From Membranipora membranacea (lineage: Eukaryota > Bryozoa > Gymnolaemata > Cheilostomatida > Membraniporidae): a DNA stretch of 64,000 nt. The DNA lies in NCBI GenBank assembly GCA_914767715.1, contig OU612072.1:23436001-23500000 (forward strand). Direction: 5' to 3'. Below, piece by piece: positions 1 to 12,820 of this stretch (positions are counted from its first letter, which is position 1; every line of letters begins with the position of its first letter). The notes under the pieces are model-generated. The model was not told where the DNA came from, ran no database searches, and saw only the letters and a program-made list of their open reading frames with translations. The translations under genes were made by a program, and so were the position numbers.

Positions 1-1233
1 TGAATGTAGTTATGCTGCTGCATCCTTCAATAGGCAGCACAGTTTCTTTGTCACAAAGCTCTTAATTATTTACTTTCACTGCTGATTACAGTTTCTATTC
101 ACTCGACTATGATTGTTTTTCTCTTTGTTTGGTATTAATGGGAATTATCATTTATAATAATATAATGTAATGAGCCTATATCTGCCGTAACCGGAGTCTG
201 TTGATGGTCGCGTTGAGCTTTAATTATCTGACTGGATGGCGTGTTTTTTCTGAAATGGGGAGTTATCTTTGCCAATAATCGAACACTCCTAAATCTAGTT
301 ATCTATCCAATTATAACATTATAATTGATGTTTACAACACGTAAGAAGCAGGGTGAGAACAGTTGTTCTATTCCTGGTCAGACCGTGACTTGTGACTTAG
401 CTGACCGATAGCACTAGGTAGAACATCATCAGGTCCATTGGCAGTAGAGATAATAAGAGATGAACTAGAGCCTTTATGATCAACAGTGTGACAATGAGTA
501 CATGGTGATTTGATCGGATAAGTCAGTGTATTTTACAAAATGTTCCCTACAGGTTTGCAGCAGCCAATCTCAAACAGAGACAGAGATTCTCACGATATAC
601 TCTCACAATAGCGAGACAATTTCCTCAAGATTCCTAAAAGTTTGTCACAATGTTTGTGTATTATAGAGATTCAAACGTCAGCAATTCCATGAAAAATGAT
701 ACACTGTCCATTATGAGGAACGGGCCAGATTGTGTCTGCAATCTTTACAAAAAAAGAGTAATTCATGAAAGCTGAAAATGGAGGCCATATTATAAATTTT
801 TGGAGGAGTAAATATACCAACAAATATCTCAGGTTTAGCTGCCTGATGAAGACTAGAGATAATCATTGGCATTCATAGAAAGGTCTATCAGATAAGGGAT
901 AAAAAGAGTAATAGTGTATGAATACAAAAATACTGTGTATAAAAATAAACCACTTGGTTATCATGAGCTTATCTGAGAGACACAACAACAGACTCAATGA
1001 GCCACATTTACTGACTCACTAGAATCTGTATCATTAGCTAGGAGAGCCTAGACTGAGAACTGATCCATTCCTGATACTGCTAAGGACGAGATTCTCTAGA
1101 CTGGAAGGCAAAGTTTTGACGCCTGTGCACTTTCTTTGCCTGCTATACAAGCTGTTAGATCAATCAGCTAGTAGGTAGATATAGAACTAGCTAGCAGTCA
1201 GTGATATATACATTAACCAGCACATTCTCTGCT
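1..1233. other. Non-coding flank downstream of the carrier gene
   Basis: No convincing coding exon, RNA gene or repeat is seen here. The stretch is AT-rich. It should contain the 3' UTR of the minus-strand carrier gene next to it, but I found no clear polyadenylation signal on that strand. Confidence 0.5.
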
Positions 1234-4200
1234 TCATCCCTCGAGTTGGGCGATCATGCTCGCTCTTTCTAGAGTAGCTTTTCGCTCTTCTCTATTTTCG
1301 TTAGGTCTCGTTATCCGCAAACACCAAGCAACAACCTGTCATAAGATGAAACATTAAGGGTAAGTCACCGAATTGAATTCTTCTCATGGAAAGGAAATAG
1401 TATCATAATATCATACAGTTAGAACACTCAACATCAACTTGTTTACAAAACTGCAAACAGTAATAACATGCTTTTGACGGCGATGATTTGGGCTTTCCTA
1501 GAATGCTACAAGGGACTGGTTTTTTTCTTGCGAGGCCATTGTTTGGCAAAAGAAAGCTAATGAAGCTATTCCAGATATGGAATACAATGGGGTAAGAAGA
1601 GTGAGAGGAAATAGATTCCAAAAAAACATGCAATATTATCCGACAGAAGTTAAATCAGTTTGCAACTGTAGGGCAAGATTACATCACAATTTTGTCCCTG
1701 GTAGGTAGTTCTAAGACTGAGTGGAACCATGTGATCAATAAGACACGTAGTAGGTGACACTTACTGTGAATGTAGCTGCATTGGTTGGGAATGCTCGAAT
1801 CAATGTGGCGTTCAGACCTTGGCCAAATACACGATATCCATCGGCTGCCACAGATTGTCGAATACAGTCTGAATACCCGCTGTATTTATACGTAAACTTT
1901 CCTGAAAATGGATAGTAGAGACTAGTTGATGCTAGTTTAAGCTCTCAAACGGTGGCGAGATGCTGGTCGAGGCATTTCATTATCAACCAGAAAAGAAAGT
2001 GGTTGGTAATGAAATGCCTCCACCAGCATCTCGTCACCATTTGAGCGCTTAAATTAAGTTGATGCAAATGTTGGTGTATTATACACAGCCATGGAAATAC
2101 AAGCATATATACAATCATATATAAATGTGTATAAACAAACATAAATAACTAGCATTTACACAAGCTTATATACAAGCATATATACTACCAAATATACAAC
2201 AGGTATACAAGCATATATACTACCACATATACAACAGGTATACAAGCATATATACTACCACATATACAACAGGTACACAAGCATATATACTACCACATAT
2301 ACAACAGGTATACAAGCATATATACTACCACATATACAACAGGTACACAAGCATATATACTACCACATATACAACAGGTATACAAGCATATATACTACCA
2401 CATATACAAACAGCTATACAAACATATATAGAACCATATAAACAAGGATATATACAGAGAATATATACTAGCATATACACATTTCAGTAGAGAAACCGGG
2501 CAGACAATCTATAGAACCTTCATTCGTATTTACATACTTTTATGAAGAGTTCCGTCTTTCTGTATTCTTGTTTTAATAACATCTACAGGGTAGCTGATGA
2601 TCCACGCAGAACATCCAGCCAGCCCTCCGGCCAGAAGGAGGCTGGGTGTAGAGCACTCATACTCTCCCTAGATAAAATAAAGAGTTAAACATGGGAAAAA
2701 ATTGTAATGTACATGCAGTGTAATTAAGAGTTGTCCACTCCTTGAACAACTAATGTCACAGTAAGACAACTCTTAAAATACATGACATAATGACACAAAA
2801 ACAGAGATTTTCAATTGCCCATTCGCTTAATTTGTTCATTGCCAATGGAATGAGCACTGACTAATGAAGGGAGTTCATTGCACTGACAGAGACCTCACAA
2901 CCCAGAGGGCCATTGCTTCATTGCACTGTACAAATAATTAGAAATAAGAATCATTCAATTGGCACAACTTAAACACCAAAATGTGGAGGGATTTGAGTGG
3001 TTTGGCTCAAAAGGTACTGACCATTCTAACTTAATTAGGCTTCCCATGACTGACCGACATTATTCAACATGTCTCATGTTTTTAGGCCACTCTATTGAGC
3101 ATTCTAGAGGAGGCAGAGAGCCCCTGCCTCCCCACTGCGGGCCTGTACACCTACCTCTTTGATGAGTTTGCGACACAGCCATTCATAGGTGAGAAAATAA
3201 CATCCGAAAGCCGGCACTTCTCTCATTATAGTAGCATTCATTCCTGCAAATACAACAGTTTGATAATTAATGTCCCTCATTGTGGTCCTAGATCCACTCG
3301 CACAATTCATTGTTCTCACCATTGTCAACTTGCAAACAAGACATTACACACAGTGCTGTTATCTCCTGCTACACATACAAGACTTTTATTGAGAGTTACA
3401 ACCAGGGTCTTCAAATAATGTCTTGTCTAAGGGCTCACACACTCTTGAGCGCGTACAGAAGGCCATATAGATGTAGTCAATAATCTAGAACAATGCTCCC
3501 TTCCACTGGTCACACCGCGACGTGACCAATGGATTGCGGGCGACTCGGCATGCAGGCAAATGGACCTAACTTGGTTTAGTCAACAGTTGATTAGATGCCA
3601 GATGGTATAATAGTAAATTATTCCCCCAAATACAATCAATTTAGTAATAAATCCACTACAAAATGGGAGTTCTACACCTTCCCCCAATCTGGTCCAAACT
3701 GATCAAGTGATATACTATTGCATGTATATCTCCGATCGAAAGAGAGTGAATTAATTCATTTGGTAGGAGTACCATGACAAGGAATTTGGTGTGACGACCT
3801 GTGTACAATTTTACTAATCAGGTAGATACTGCTGCTAAATTGACTCTGAAGATCAGAAATTCACTTGTTAATAGTGCAATCTCAATGTCAGTGTGAATCT
3901 GGTCCCTCCAAATAATCCTACTAACCTTTGCCAATACCCTTTATTCCCTCCACTTGGTATATTTTGCGGAGGCAGTCCACCGTCCCGCTGTATACACCTC
4001 GGGTACCCTTCCTCATACCTTCACCCTGAGATTGTAGTCTAATTTTAGCTAGCTCCATAGGTCCACAGATACCACACTGTAAGAAACCTGTATAACGAAA
4101 GAGCAAAGGTCATAGCAGGTCACCTGGGGATTATTGAATGATCACCAAATAATCTCCAAAGCCTATTACCATGTGACCATTGTGACATATTGTGGAGAAG

Positions 4201-7200
4201 AAAGCCGTGGAAATTTTTTTATTTGACAGTAGTGTATACTCAAATGCCGTAAAGTAGACAATCTAAGAACAAAAATGCTTCTGATAGAAGGGGTACCAGT
4301 GACAGACTACTATACAAAGTTATCTCGTGGTGTTTTCTAGCATTGTTGTAAATAAGGAGAGCCGCATTTGGCAGCAGCTTGAACAATCTAAACTAACATA
4401 AAACCTCAAACTCAACTTCAATTCAAAAGTACTCACCCTAGACACACGTTTACAGAAGACAAAATACATCTATTTGTTTAGCTTCATTTCTCATGAAGAA
4501 CACAAGACATTCACACATGAGACATGCCCCTTACTGCCGGCATGGCATGTTTTTTTTGCAGGTTATAATCTCTCTAAATAATGTAAACCCCAAACACCCA
4601 AAACAACTATAATTGTATGAAATAACCTGCAAAAGGTATGATTATATTGAGTATTTAATCATAAGTTACCTGCGGAGGCTCCGGCGATGAAGTGAGACTT
4701 GAGAGAGTTTGGATTCTCCATACGTCTGAGCACGTTACCCTGTACACCGAATACTATGGCATTGATGGCCGCCAGGGAGTACAGTGGGGAGGTGACTCCT
4801 GTAAACGGAAAAAGGTGATTCATCAGAATACTTTTCTGCTGGCAACAGGATCATTGAATAAGCTATTTAACTTGTTTAGTGTTGAATCTACATCGGTCGG
4901 GGCCGTCGGGAGTGGGGGGGGGGGGGGGGGAGCTGGGCAAAAGTCTGGGGATCACAGGTTATGCTGGATACATTAGCTAACTTCTCAGGGTCAGTTTGGC
5001 AACTGATTGGCACATTGCAAACAAGGTATTAGAACTAAGCAATAGGCATGATTTGTAAGTGGCTCCTGGTAATCACCTCCCTATCCCCAGAAATGAAGTA
5101 TTTGAATTCCCCGTTAAATAACTTGAATGATCAGCAACAGCCCAAGATGCCAGTTGCACTACTACCTGTATCTGCCATCACTCCCCTTAGAAACGATACT
5201 GCCAATGAAAAGTGGGATCCATTTGGGATCAGCAAAGATATTAAATACCGGTAGCCTAAAGGTTAACAGTATTTCTGTTGCTAATAGTTAGACAGACTAG
5301 TATTATATAACTACAAGAGTATTCAAGATGATGATCTGAGAGCCGAGATGACTTGTCAAAATACCTCAATATGAGCCTACTTATAGATGAATATCATGGT
5401 CAAAACAAAATTGAAAACTAATTGCATAATGATCACAATTCAGCTTATATCATGAGGATGTTACATGATGGAATCTCAGAACAAAAACAGGGGTCAGTAA
5501 ATAAGCGCAGGGACATTACATGCCTTTCAGTTCGGAACCTGCAATCACTGTTCAGAACTGTCACACAGTATGTGATTAAAATACCCACTTATGGTGTACC
5601 CATTGCATTACATAATGAGGTGGTAGGAATCACATGTATTTCATAGACCAGTATTGAATCAGATGGAGTGATTTTTACCGGCAAAAATAACATAGCACTT
5701 TGCTAGACAGAGTATGATCCAATTCCCCTGCATTTTTGTGTTGCTTCCCCTCGAGGTGCTGGCGGCTGGCCCGACTGCAGGTAAATTGGATCAGCCTTGA
5801 TCTAGCTTAGAGCAGTATTTTGGTTTATGGTTAGAGTTTAGAGTAAAAAAATGCTCTACATAGGCCAAATTACCAATCATCAATAAATAACTGGTCATAT
5901 GACAGATAGCTAGGAAAGCTAGAAAAAGACAAATGAAGGCATGTTTTTGAACTGTATCAAAGAGCTAAAGAGCCATCACTACCTTTGTATAGTCCAGCTA
6001 CACTTTCTTTTTGTATCGTAGACTTCAGACAGTCGAATGTTCCTTTGTATATCTGGTTCTTCGAACTTTGCAGTGCTAGCCTCACCTATACAAGAAAAAG
6101 GAAGAGACACAGTGAGAATTTATTATGCAGCTGATGGGTACGTACAGCTAATATGCTGTAAGATGTAGTATATATGACGTATATATACTTTATTATTGCT
6201 TTTATATATTTATATAATTTCTTAATATGTAGTATAAACAACGATTATATGTGGGCGGGCAACCCCGCTGATTGAAAAAGTTTGCTGGGAAATGTATGGA
6301 GATGGTCCCTCTTTGACAAATATTACCATATGAATATAGGCCCGCTGGAATCACCACTCCTCTAAATCGCAGGCTTTCTTCCCCTGAGGCAGACACTGTG
6401 TTTTTTACAAATGATTACGGATGGTAAGAAATCAATGTTGGTAATGGGTCAAACTCAAGTTAGCATGAGTGCTAGAATTGTGTTTGAGGTTCAGGTCAAG
6501 GTTACGCGATCTCTGATTTCTCATCCTGTTCGCCGATTTGGCAGCCAAACTTAAGTTGTGCAACCATCTCTGTTTTATCCTACTTAAAGTCCTAGAGCGT
6601 TAAATATGTAGGCTGAACTTTTAGGCTTATGGCAATATTTACACAAGTTGGCTCGATGAAGATTTTTATAAGATCATGTGTACATGTTCGCTGCCAAGAA
6701 ATAAAGTAACGGAAGCATTTTAATTCTTAATTTGGAGGTCATTTGGCACAAGGTCAAGAATGCAAATAGCTCCCTAATTCAGATCTAATTCTTTCAAGAG
6801 CTTGTATGGTTCCATACAGAATGATTGAATTCTTGCTGCCAAATTTATGTACAGGGAAAACAAAACATTCATACCTGTATTGATCCAAATCAATTATTGT
6901 GTAACTGATCAAGGTGAGAACAAAACTCTGAGATTAAAATGTGGGCTGTTATGACCAAGTTTTATGATCTGAGTTGCCAATCCAGAGTAATACTTGGGAA
7001 CTAGATCAGCTTCTATCAATTTTGCAAGTGTTGGAGTTGCTGGCAAAATGAATCAAACTTTACTACTTAGGAACTATGGCTTGGAACTCAAGTAGAGAGG
7101 ATCAACTAGCTACCCTTTTTACCATTCTAGCATTTCAACACAACAGGACTCTTTTTTTCACTTTACCAACTGTTCGTCGATGTTTGAGTATCCGACAATG

Positions 7201-8083
7201 AATTGTAAATGAAACTTATTATGTCAGACGAAACCCATATGGATTGATAGGACGAGGGAGTTCATTGGATGGATCTGATGGCAAGCGATGACATCACCCG
7301 GAAGAGAAATGAATCTGATGGTTGAAGGGTTGAGCTAGCCAAAGAAATTAATACTAAGCAGTGGCCCGGTACGCCCACATACTTTGCATATTGCAATTGT
7401 CATTTTAGCACGGAGCCAACTAACATAAAAGCCGACATTTATGGATCATAAAACACCTGATTTATTTGTTCTCTCCTGCTTTACAAGCTTGACCTTACCT
7501 TGGCCGTGTCAAATGGATGTCCAACCAAAACACCAGCTGCACCTGCAGAAGAAAATAACACACAGAGTGTCATCAATCATGATTATCTGGCTACAGTTTC
7601 AGAAGAAACCTCTATATCATCACAGAGTAAGGATATCCTTACTCTGTGATATCATCGAAGGCTTTGACTGGACTGGTTGTAAAGCTACAAGCTATGACTG
7701 AGCATGCAGTTAGAGAGACATGGTCCTGCTTCTTAGAAAAATTGGCAAGTCTTGAGGCACGATGGAAGGTTCACTCACTGACATAACCATAACAGTCAGA
7801 CTACGACTGTACATAAGTTAGACACTGACTAGTGGACTTTGTGGACAGAAAATTCACTGGTCATTACCATTAGACGCTGGAGACTTATTGCTGATATTTG
7901 CAAGAATCGCCAGTGTGATTCTAGGTGATTCTATTCTATACTTGGTTCGGAATAAACTGAAACCAATCACATTTTATGTTCCTATGTTATTATCCATTTC
8001 ATACTAAGATATCTCAGATTTCAAACTGTACTTTCTAACTTACCTCCAAAACAACCCGCCACAAAGTCTAAGCTGTCACCCAT
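1234..8083 (-). CDS. SLC25A29-like: Mitochondrial SLC25A29-like basic amino acid / carnitine-type carrier, nine exons, complete
   Basis: Exons in reading order: 8083-8044, 7542-7499, 6085-5983, 4798-4670, 4087-3926, 3243-3155, 2667-2538, 1901-1765, 1335-1234. They join in one frame with GT-AG introns into 311 residues, normal for the mitochondrial carrier family. The three carrier repeats each show the Px[DE]xx[KR] signature: HPFDTAK (residues 22-28), GPMELAK (114-120) and YPVDVIK (215-221). The N-terminus ([14 protein letters not shown]) and the blocks VFGVQGN, PMELAK and [18 protein letters not shown] closely resemble SLC25A29; SLC25A45 and SLC25A47 are the nearest alternatives. Family knowledge: six-helix inner-membrane transporters; SLC25A29 moves lysine, arginine and ornithine. 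Substrate here is inferred. The ATG at 8083 is the first codon of the conserved N-terminus. The tail after the last helix is short and charged ([10 protein letters not shown]). Introns carry a 114-bp hairpin, a 35-bp minisatellite and a 17-base G run. Confidence 0.93.
1938..2051. repeat. 114-bp hairpin in a carrier-gene intron
   Basis: Two arms of about 52 bases, inverted and differing at about five positions, flank a loop of about 10 bases (gaaaagaaag). The left arm contains gagatgctggtcgaggcatt; the right arm contains its near reverse complement. It lies in the intron between the exons at 1765-1901 and 2538-2667. It could be a small MITE or a precursor-miRNA-like hairpin; the sequence alone does not decide. 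Confidence 0.75.
2171..2412. repeat. 35-bp minisatellite, about seven copies
   Basis: Tandem units of tacaagcatatatactacca followed by catatacaacagg, period 35, lying in the same carrier-gene intron as the hairpin. Copies are nearly identical; aggtatac alternates with aggtacac. Degenerate AT-rich relatives continue to about 2480. Confidence 0.9.
3502..3532. repeat. GC-rich short palindrome in a carrier intron
   Basis: The sequence reads ccactggtcac, a short GC-rich centre (accgcgac), then gtgaccaatgg, forming a hairpin. The surrounding segment (about 3489-3575) shares the words gctcccttccactggtca and gcatgcaggca with the palindrome at 20570-20657, so both probably belong to one short MITE family. 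Confidence 0.5.
4914..4930. repeat. 17-base G homopolymer
   Basis: An uninterrupted run of 17 G lies in the carrier intron just upstream (in gene orientation) of the exon at 4670-4798. Similar G or C runs of more than 10 occur near 25346, 26523, 48962 and 49569. Length is probably uncertain in the assembly. Confidence 0.85.
5715..5793. mobile_element. Short MITE-like element ending in tgatccaatt
   Basis: Inverted ends: tgatccaatt followed by cccctgca on the left, and ctgcaggtaaattggatca on the right, which is its near reverse complement. The loop is GC-rich. It sits in an intron of the carrier gene. The central word gttgcttcccct recurs at about 42510, where the ends are degenerate. No coding capacity. 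Confidence 0.55.
7619..7650. repeat. 32-bp perfect palindrome
   Basis: Perfect reverse-complement symmetry about an EcoRV-type centre (gatatc), with inner arms cacagagtaag and cttactctgtg. It lies in the first-to-second intron region of the carrier gene. It may be the core of a small fold-back element; no function is evident. Confidence 0.8.
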
Positions 8084-10755
8084 GACTATGTGTATTGAGA
8101 TTTATTCCTCCTCTGAAGTCACGTCAAACGAGCAGAGCACCTAGACCTGATTATCCAATGAGATTATCCAAACTGATGCTGCGCTGAGTCAACTGTGTCT
8201 GCAATGTAACAAAGTTTAAAAATCAATCACCAGTAGCAAATTAAAAAAAAACAAATAAATCAAGAAAAATAGATGTGGGGAACAACACTGCAGTCAAGTT
8301 TTTGACATCAAAAGCAGTTATGGCGTGTTGGAGAAACAACAGCTAGATAAGTCGATAATATGTTAATATAGGAGCAAAAAGTCGGATTTGTTTAATAAGT
8401 ACATGCAAATTTTGGCAAAAATCCAGCAAATAGAAAAACCTAGCAAAGGAGCGCAACTTTCCCAATCAGTGATGAAATATGGAACTTTGTATTCCGCTAT
8501 TGATCACTTGTATTATGATCAAATTTCCAACATGGCCAGTCAGAAAATCAATATCTGCTGACCTTGCCAATTGTATTATGGCAGCGCCAAAGGGATTCGA
8601 ATAAAAGAAAAACATGTTTACCAGTCTATGAGTAGGTCTACGTCACGCATATGAAAATAGAGTAAACCTGCTGATATAATTTTGCAGGTAGCTATATTTT
8701 GTATGCATAGAGTAGAAGGAGATTTTTTAGAGTAAGGAGGAAGGCCATACTAATCAGGGGCACATCACATCCTGTTTAGCTAACTCATTTGGAGACCCTA
8801 CTTCTACCGCAAACAATAATTTCATGTTTTAGATCGAACAAAATATCTTCTGAAGAATTTGACAGTATGTTTTGATTTAAAGCTACATACAGCAACTGGA
8901 ATGATAAATGAATGACTTTTTTGCAGAGTGAAAACAACAATTTTTGGCAATGAAGATTAAAAGGGATAGGCTAGTGGTCTAGGAAAAAGGCATGATATGT
9001 ATCAGGGCTATTAAGTTGTGGTTTTAATGAGCTAGACTTGGAAGCACGAAGATATCAGACCGAGAGTGGTGGAATTTGTTGGGTACAACCATAGACTTAA
9101 TATATTAAGTAGATTGAGTCTATGGGTACAGCCTTAGACTTAATATTGGGTACAGCATATTCCTACTCAAAAAGTGGCTTGTTTCTTTCTTTTGTCCAAT
9201 ACTTGAGAATTGAGGTTGCTGGGCAATGAACTTCTCAATATAACAAACTAACACACCCTAGAATGTAGGCCGTTTTCTAGTGATAAGCGTACAAATTTTT
9301 TGATTGATGAGTTGAGTTGGTGTGTAGTGAGGTTTATGAGGGCTATACTAAATTAAAAGACATTGACATCCAGCATAATCTACCTTAGCATACATATACC
9401 CAATTAATCAGTTTATAATCTGCATGGCCTTATGTGAACAGGTTAAATCAGTATGTCTGGGAGGCCATAGATAAAATTCTATCCCTGGTTCAGCGGAATT
9501 ATGTCCTGAGAGAGAGGATGATTTATGTTACTGAAGGGTTGATGAAACATTGCGTCAGTTAAAACAATCTGAGCATAAAAAATTGAAGGCAGGTAATGCG
9601 TTATGAGACATCCCCACTCACTAGTCTGCATTGAATTCAATTCAAAAGCCCAGAACTATGGTGAGCTAGAAGACCAAACCTACGAATCTCAATCAGTTAC
9701 ACAGCAATGAATAAGGACTCAGCAATATGGGAGTTACGAGGGACATACAGTGCTATGTGGTCATAACAAGAAGTCGTGCTTAGTTCAGCCTATAATTAGC
9801 GTTAATGCTTACACTGAGCAAGGGAGCGGTAGCGGGGTTTGAGATGCCCCCCCTCCCATGCTCAGTTTAGGCACAGGAACTAGCCTATAATCAAAACATA
9901 GACAGCTTAGCCTGTGATTGCAACATTCCAATTACGTCAGAATTAGGGCAGCGCTAATAATACTGTGTTAATAAGTCAGCAATTGATCAGTATCACATCA
10001 ACAAGATGTGAACAGGTTAAGTTATGGTTATTTGTGAGTGATCACAGTAAGTTGTGAGATAGTCAGCTAAGCACTGTCTGTCTCGCTAGGGATTTGCGAT
10101 TTGGAACATTATATCATATAAGTAATTATGTTTGGTAGCTAACATTACGGAGGTTGACACGGCCTGGGTTGCCGAGCTCTCCACTCTTCCAGCCGGCAGT
10201 GTTGATGGCACCAGCAGTCCATTGTGTTAGGGTTTAGAGAGAGAGCAATACACATAGACCAGGCCTAGTGGTGGTAACACGAGGCTTTAAATTGCTTCAG
10301 CTGAAACAAACAACTGAATCAACAACATGGCAAATAAGTCCGCTCCCACAGGCTACCTTATGGTGGCGGGTAGTTTTCGCAATAGTATCGACACTAAAGG
10401 GTACATGGCCAATTTGTTAAATATACATTCTAACTTCTCATTCTTATTTTATCTATCAGAAAAAGGTGTCAAACAAATTCTAGAATGGGCTGGGAACAAT
10501 GGCTTGGGTTAAGAATAATGTTTTTACACAGTAGGATCCTATAGAAACCTTGATTTAGCTCTATATTAACAATAGTATATATTCTTTTAGTTTTGACAGG
10601 TGAGTGATTGTGCAAGCTACAGATACTCAAAACAAACATGTGTTGTAATTCTCTTCACATCCTTGAGTTATTGTTATGTAGGGCACATCAAATCAGCTGT
10701 GTTTTGGCACAAAGCTGTTTACATGAAGTTAGAGTGAATTTAAAACTCATCCTAC
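8084..10755. other. Intergenic region upstream of the carrier gene, no gene recognised
   Basis: This stretch should contain the carrier promoter (reading leftward from about 8084). I see no exon with family resemblance. A locally GC-richer patch at about 10150-10215 stands out from the AT-rich background and could be a promoter or first non-coding exon, but nothing in it identifies a gene. A short inverted repeat built on catagacttaata occurs at about 9090-9150. Confidence 0.4.
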
Positions 10756-10844
10756 CTGTGGATCCTTGGTCAGTGTTTTCTTTCTTTTTCAAGAATTGAC
10801 AGAGCTGTGGAATATCCAAGGCTAAATCAAGTCTGATAGCCAAC
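10756..10844 (-). CDS. Isolated candidate coding exon, product unknown
   Basis: On the minus strand a pyrimidine-rich acceptor (ttttcccacttag) is followed by 89 open bases and a donor (cacag|gtagga). The reading is LAIRLDLALDIPQLC then QFLKKKENTDQGST, which looks like real protein rather than random sequence. I do not recognise the family. An upstream candidate at about 11232-11278 (reading IYHNLRTIYQEPTP) has good splice sites but does not match in phase, so I could not assemble a gene. It may be an exon of a gene whose other exons I missed, or a chance open stretch. Confidence 0.3.
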
Positions 10845-12820
10845 CTAAGTGGGAAAAAGCAACGACGATAATTAGGCTCTAGCTGGTATATAAAACCTAT
10901 GTATTTTATATTATATTTTAGCACAAACATATCAAGTTTTGTAGCACAAAAACTGGTAGATGATATCCGGTACGCCATGCAAGGGTTTCTACAAAAGGTC
11001 ATCCGCAACCGTAACCTTTAATCCTTGGTTTTATGGATATGGATAATGAAAAACAGGCTTATTATGTCATTGTACGCCACAAAGGGCCGGGGGGGGGCCT
11101 AGCCAAATACATCAACCATAATTAATAATAAGAGCGCTAAGTCATCTAGTCACTACGGGAAAACTCAGCTGAATGCCTTCTCACAATTTGTGGCAAAAAG
11201 AAAATACATATGATATGACTTGAGAAAACTAACCTGGTGTTGGTTCCTGATATATAGTCCTCAGGTTATGATAGATCTAACAGAAGGTGAAATGGTCGAG
11301 ATATTTCCTTAGAGAGACTAAGAAGAGAAGATTTCTCAGTTTCAAATTTCACTCTACTCTTTCCTTGAATCAATGAGTGTCTCAATTGTAAGGACACCTG
11401 TAGAGAGTAGCTGTCCTATCAATGGAGCACAATGTAGAGCAACACTGTTATATATATATATCCGGTCTGTTTGCTCTGAGTATTATTGACAAGTACAAAA
11501 TATAAAAATTGTAGCTGTACAAGCACCTGCAATAGAGAATCAACAACTGCACCCAGGTAAAGAGAAAAACAAACTGACTGGCAGTCAGCCAAGTGATTGG
11601 TATTTTCCATTACACTGGATATTCATTGGTTCAACTCTCCATATTGCACCTGATTGGTCAGTTTTAACACACCTTTTTTTCTGCATGCCATGCCTGGTTA
11701 GACACTTTAAATTAATTCGGAAGGCTCATCATTGTTGCGATTATAAGAGATGTGTACTGAGTCCGATAGTAGTAGGAATCGAAATAAACAGATGTATCAT
11801 AGACATCTATGATATGTATCAATGCTAATAAATAACTCAGCTTTGATACTTCCAGTTGAAAAAAAATTTCAATATTATTATGTTAGTAGAAAATTGATTC
11901 TGATCCCATTTTGTTGATAGAAAGCTGGTAAAAGAATATGTGCATACCCTGTACTTCAATTGAATTCACTCTCAGCAAGACACACTGATCGAGTTGACAT
12001 ACATACTATCTTGCCCCGAAATAGCATCTAGGAATCACTGAATCTACTTTGGCTTCAATCACTGCTGTACCAGACTGAGACAGACCTCTCTTTTACACTT
12101 GGTTTATACAAGTGTGACTCCTTTACTCCTTTCCTTAGTTTATGTACCCACACCACGGTGATGCGCAGTAGTAACATAAACAGCCCCCAATTTTCCTTTT
12201 TCTTTTCTTTTATTTTTTCTTTTTTACTCATTATAACAATAATAATTCAATGCTGTTATAAACATGAAACCCCCATTAATAATGGTAACAACTAAATAAT
12301 GGACTTTCTGATCATTACTGACGTATTTCCAATTAACTGTGCTACAGTCAATCATGTAAACACTAAATATCGCCAATAAACGGAGCCCAAGCTCAGACGG
12401 CGATCAAACCATCGGATGAATTCGGATGAAACACACACTGCGGTCAGTACAACAAGATCCCTAGTACCTAGTATAGCAGTCCTTTCTTTCTATTGTTGTC
12501 AGAGTCAGACTAAAGTTGCAGCGGAGAATAAATGAATGATGGACATTACTAGTAGTGACAACCCAGTTGCTGATTGGTGGGTGCCATTTTTCTATTATAT
12601 TAGGACACACAGCTAGAGTAATCAATAACTAGTTAATGTAATAAATAAGCTAGCTTCTTCTGCAGCTATTAAGATGTTACTAAACTAGTATAGACCCACT
12701 GTACAGTATATTGTATGTCAAAAAACCACCATATGTTTTGCTGAATATTTGATAAGTAATGGATAGGGTAAAAGCAGTAATGTCAGTGCTCTCTTCTCAT
12801 TACCACATAACCTGTTTTGT
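10845..12820. other. Non-coding stretch with (TA)n and a pyrimidine tract
   Basis: No gene is recognised. A short (TA)n lies near 11449-11462, and a T-rich pyrimidine tract of about 45 bases lies at 12190-12235. The rest is unremarkable AT-rich sequence. Confidence 0.4.

Noticed and set aside
10327-10512. Open frame starting MANKSAPTGYLMVAG as a possible first exon (donor-like ggcgg|gtagtt) of the ORF at 12.8 kb
   Set aside because: No evidence links the two across 2.4 kb, the downstream part looks like a pseudogene, and the rest of the frame is low-information.
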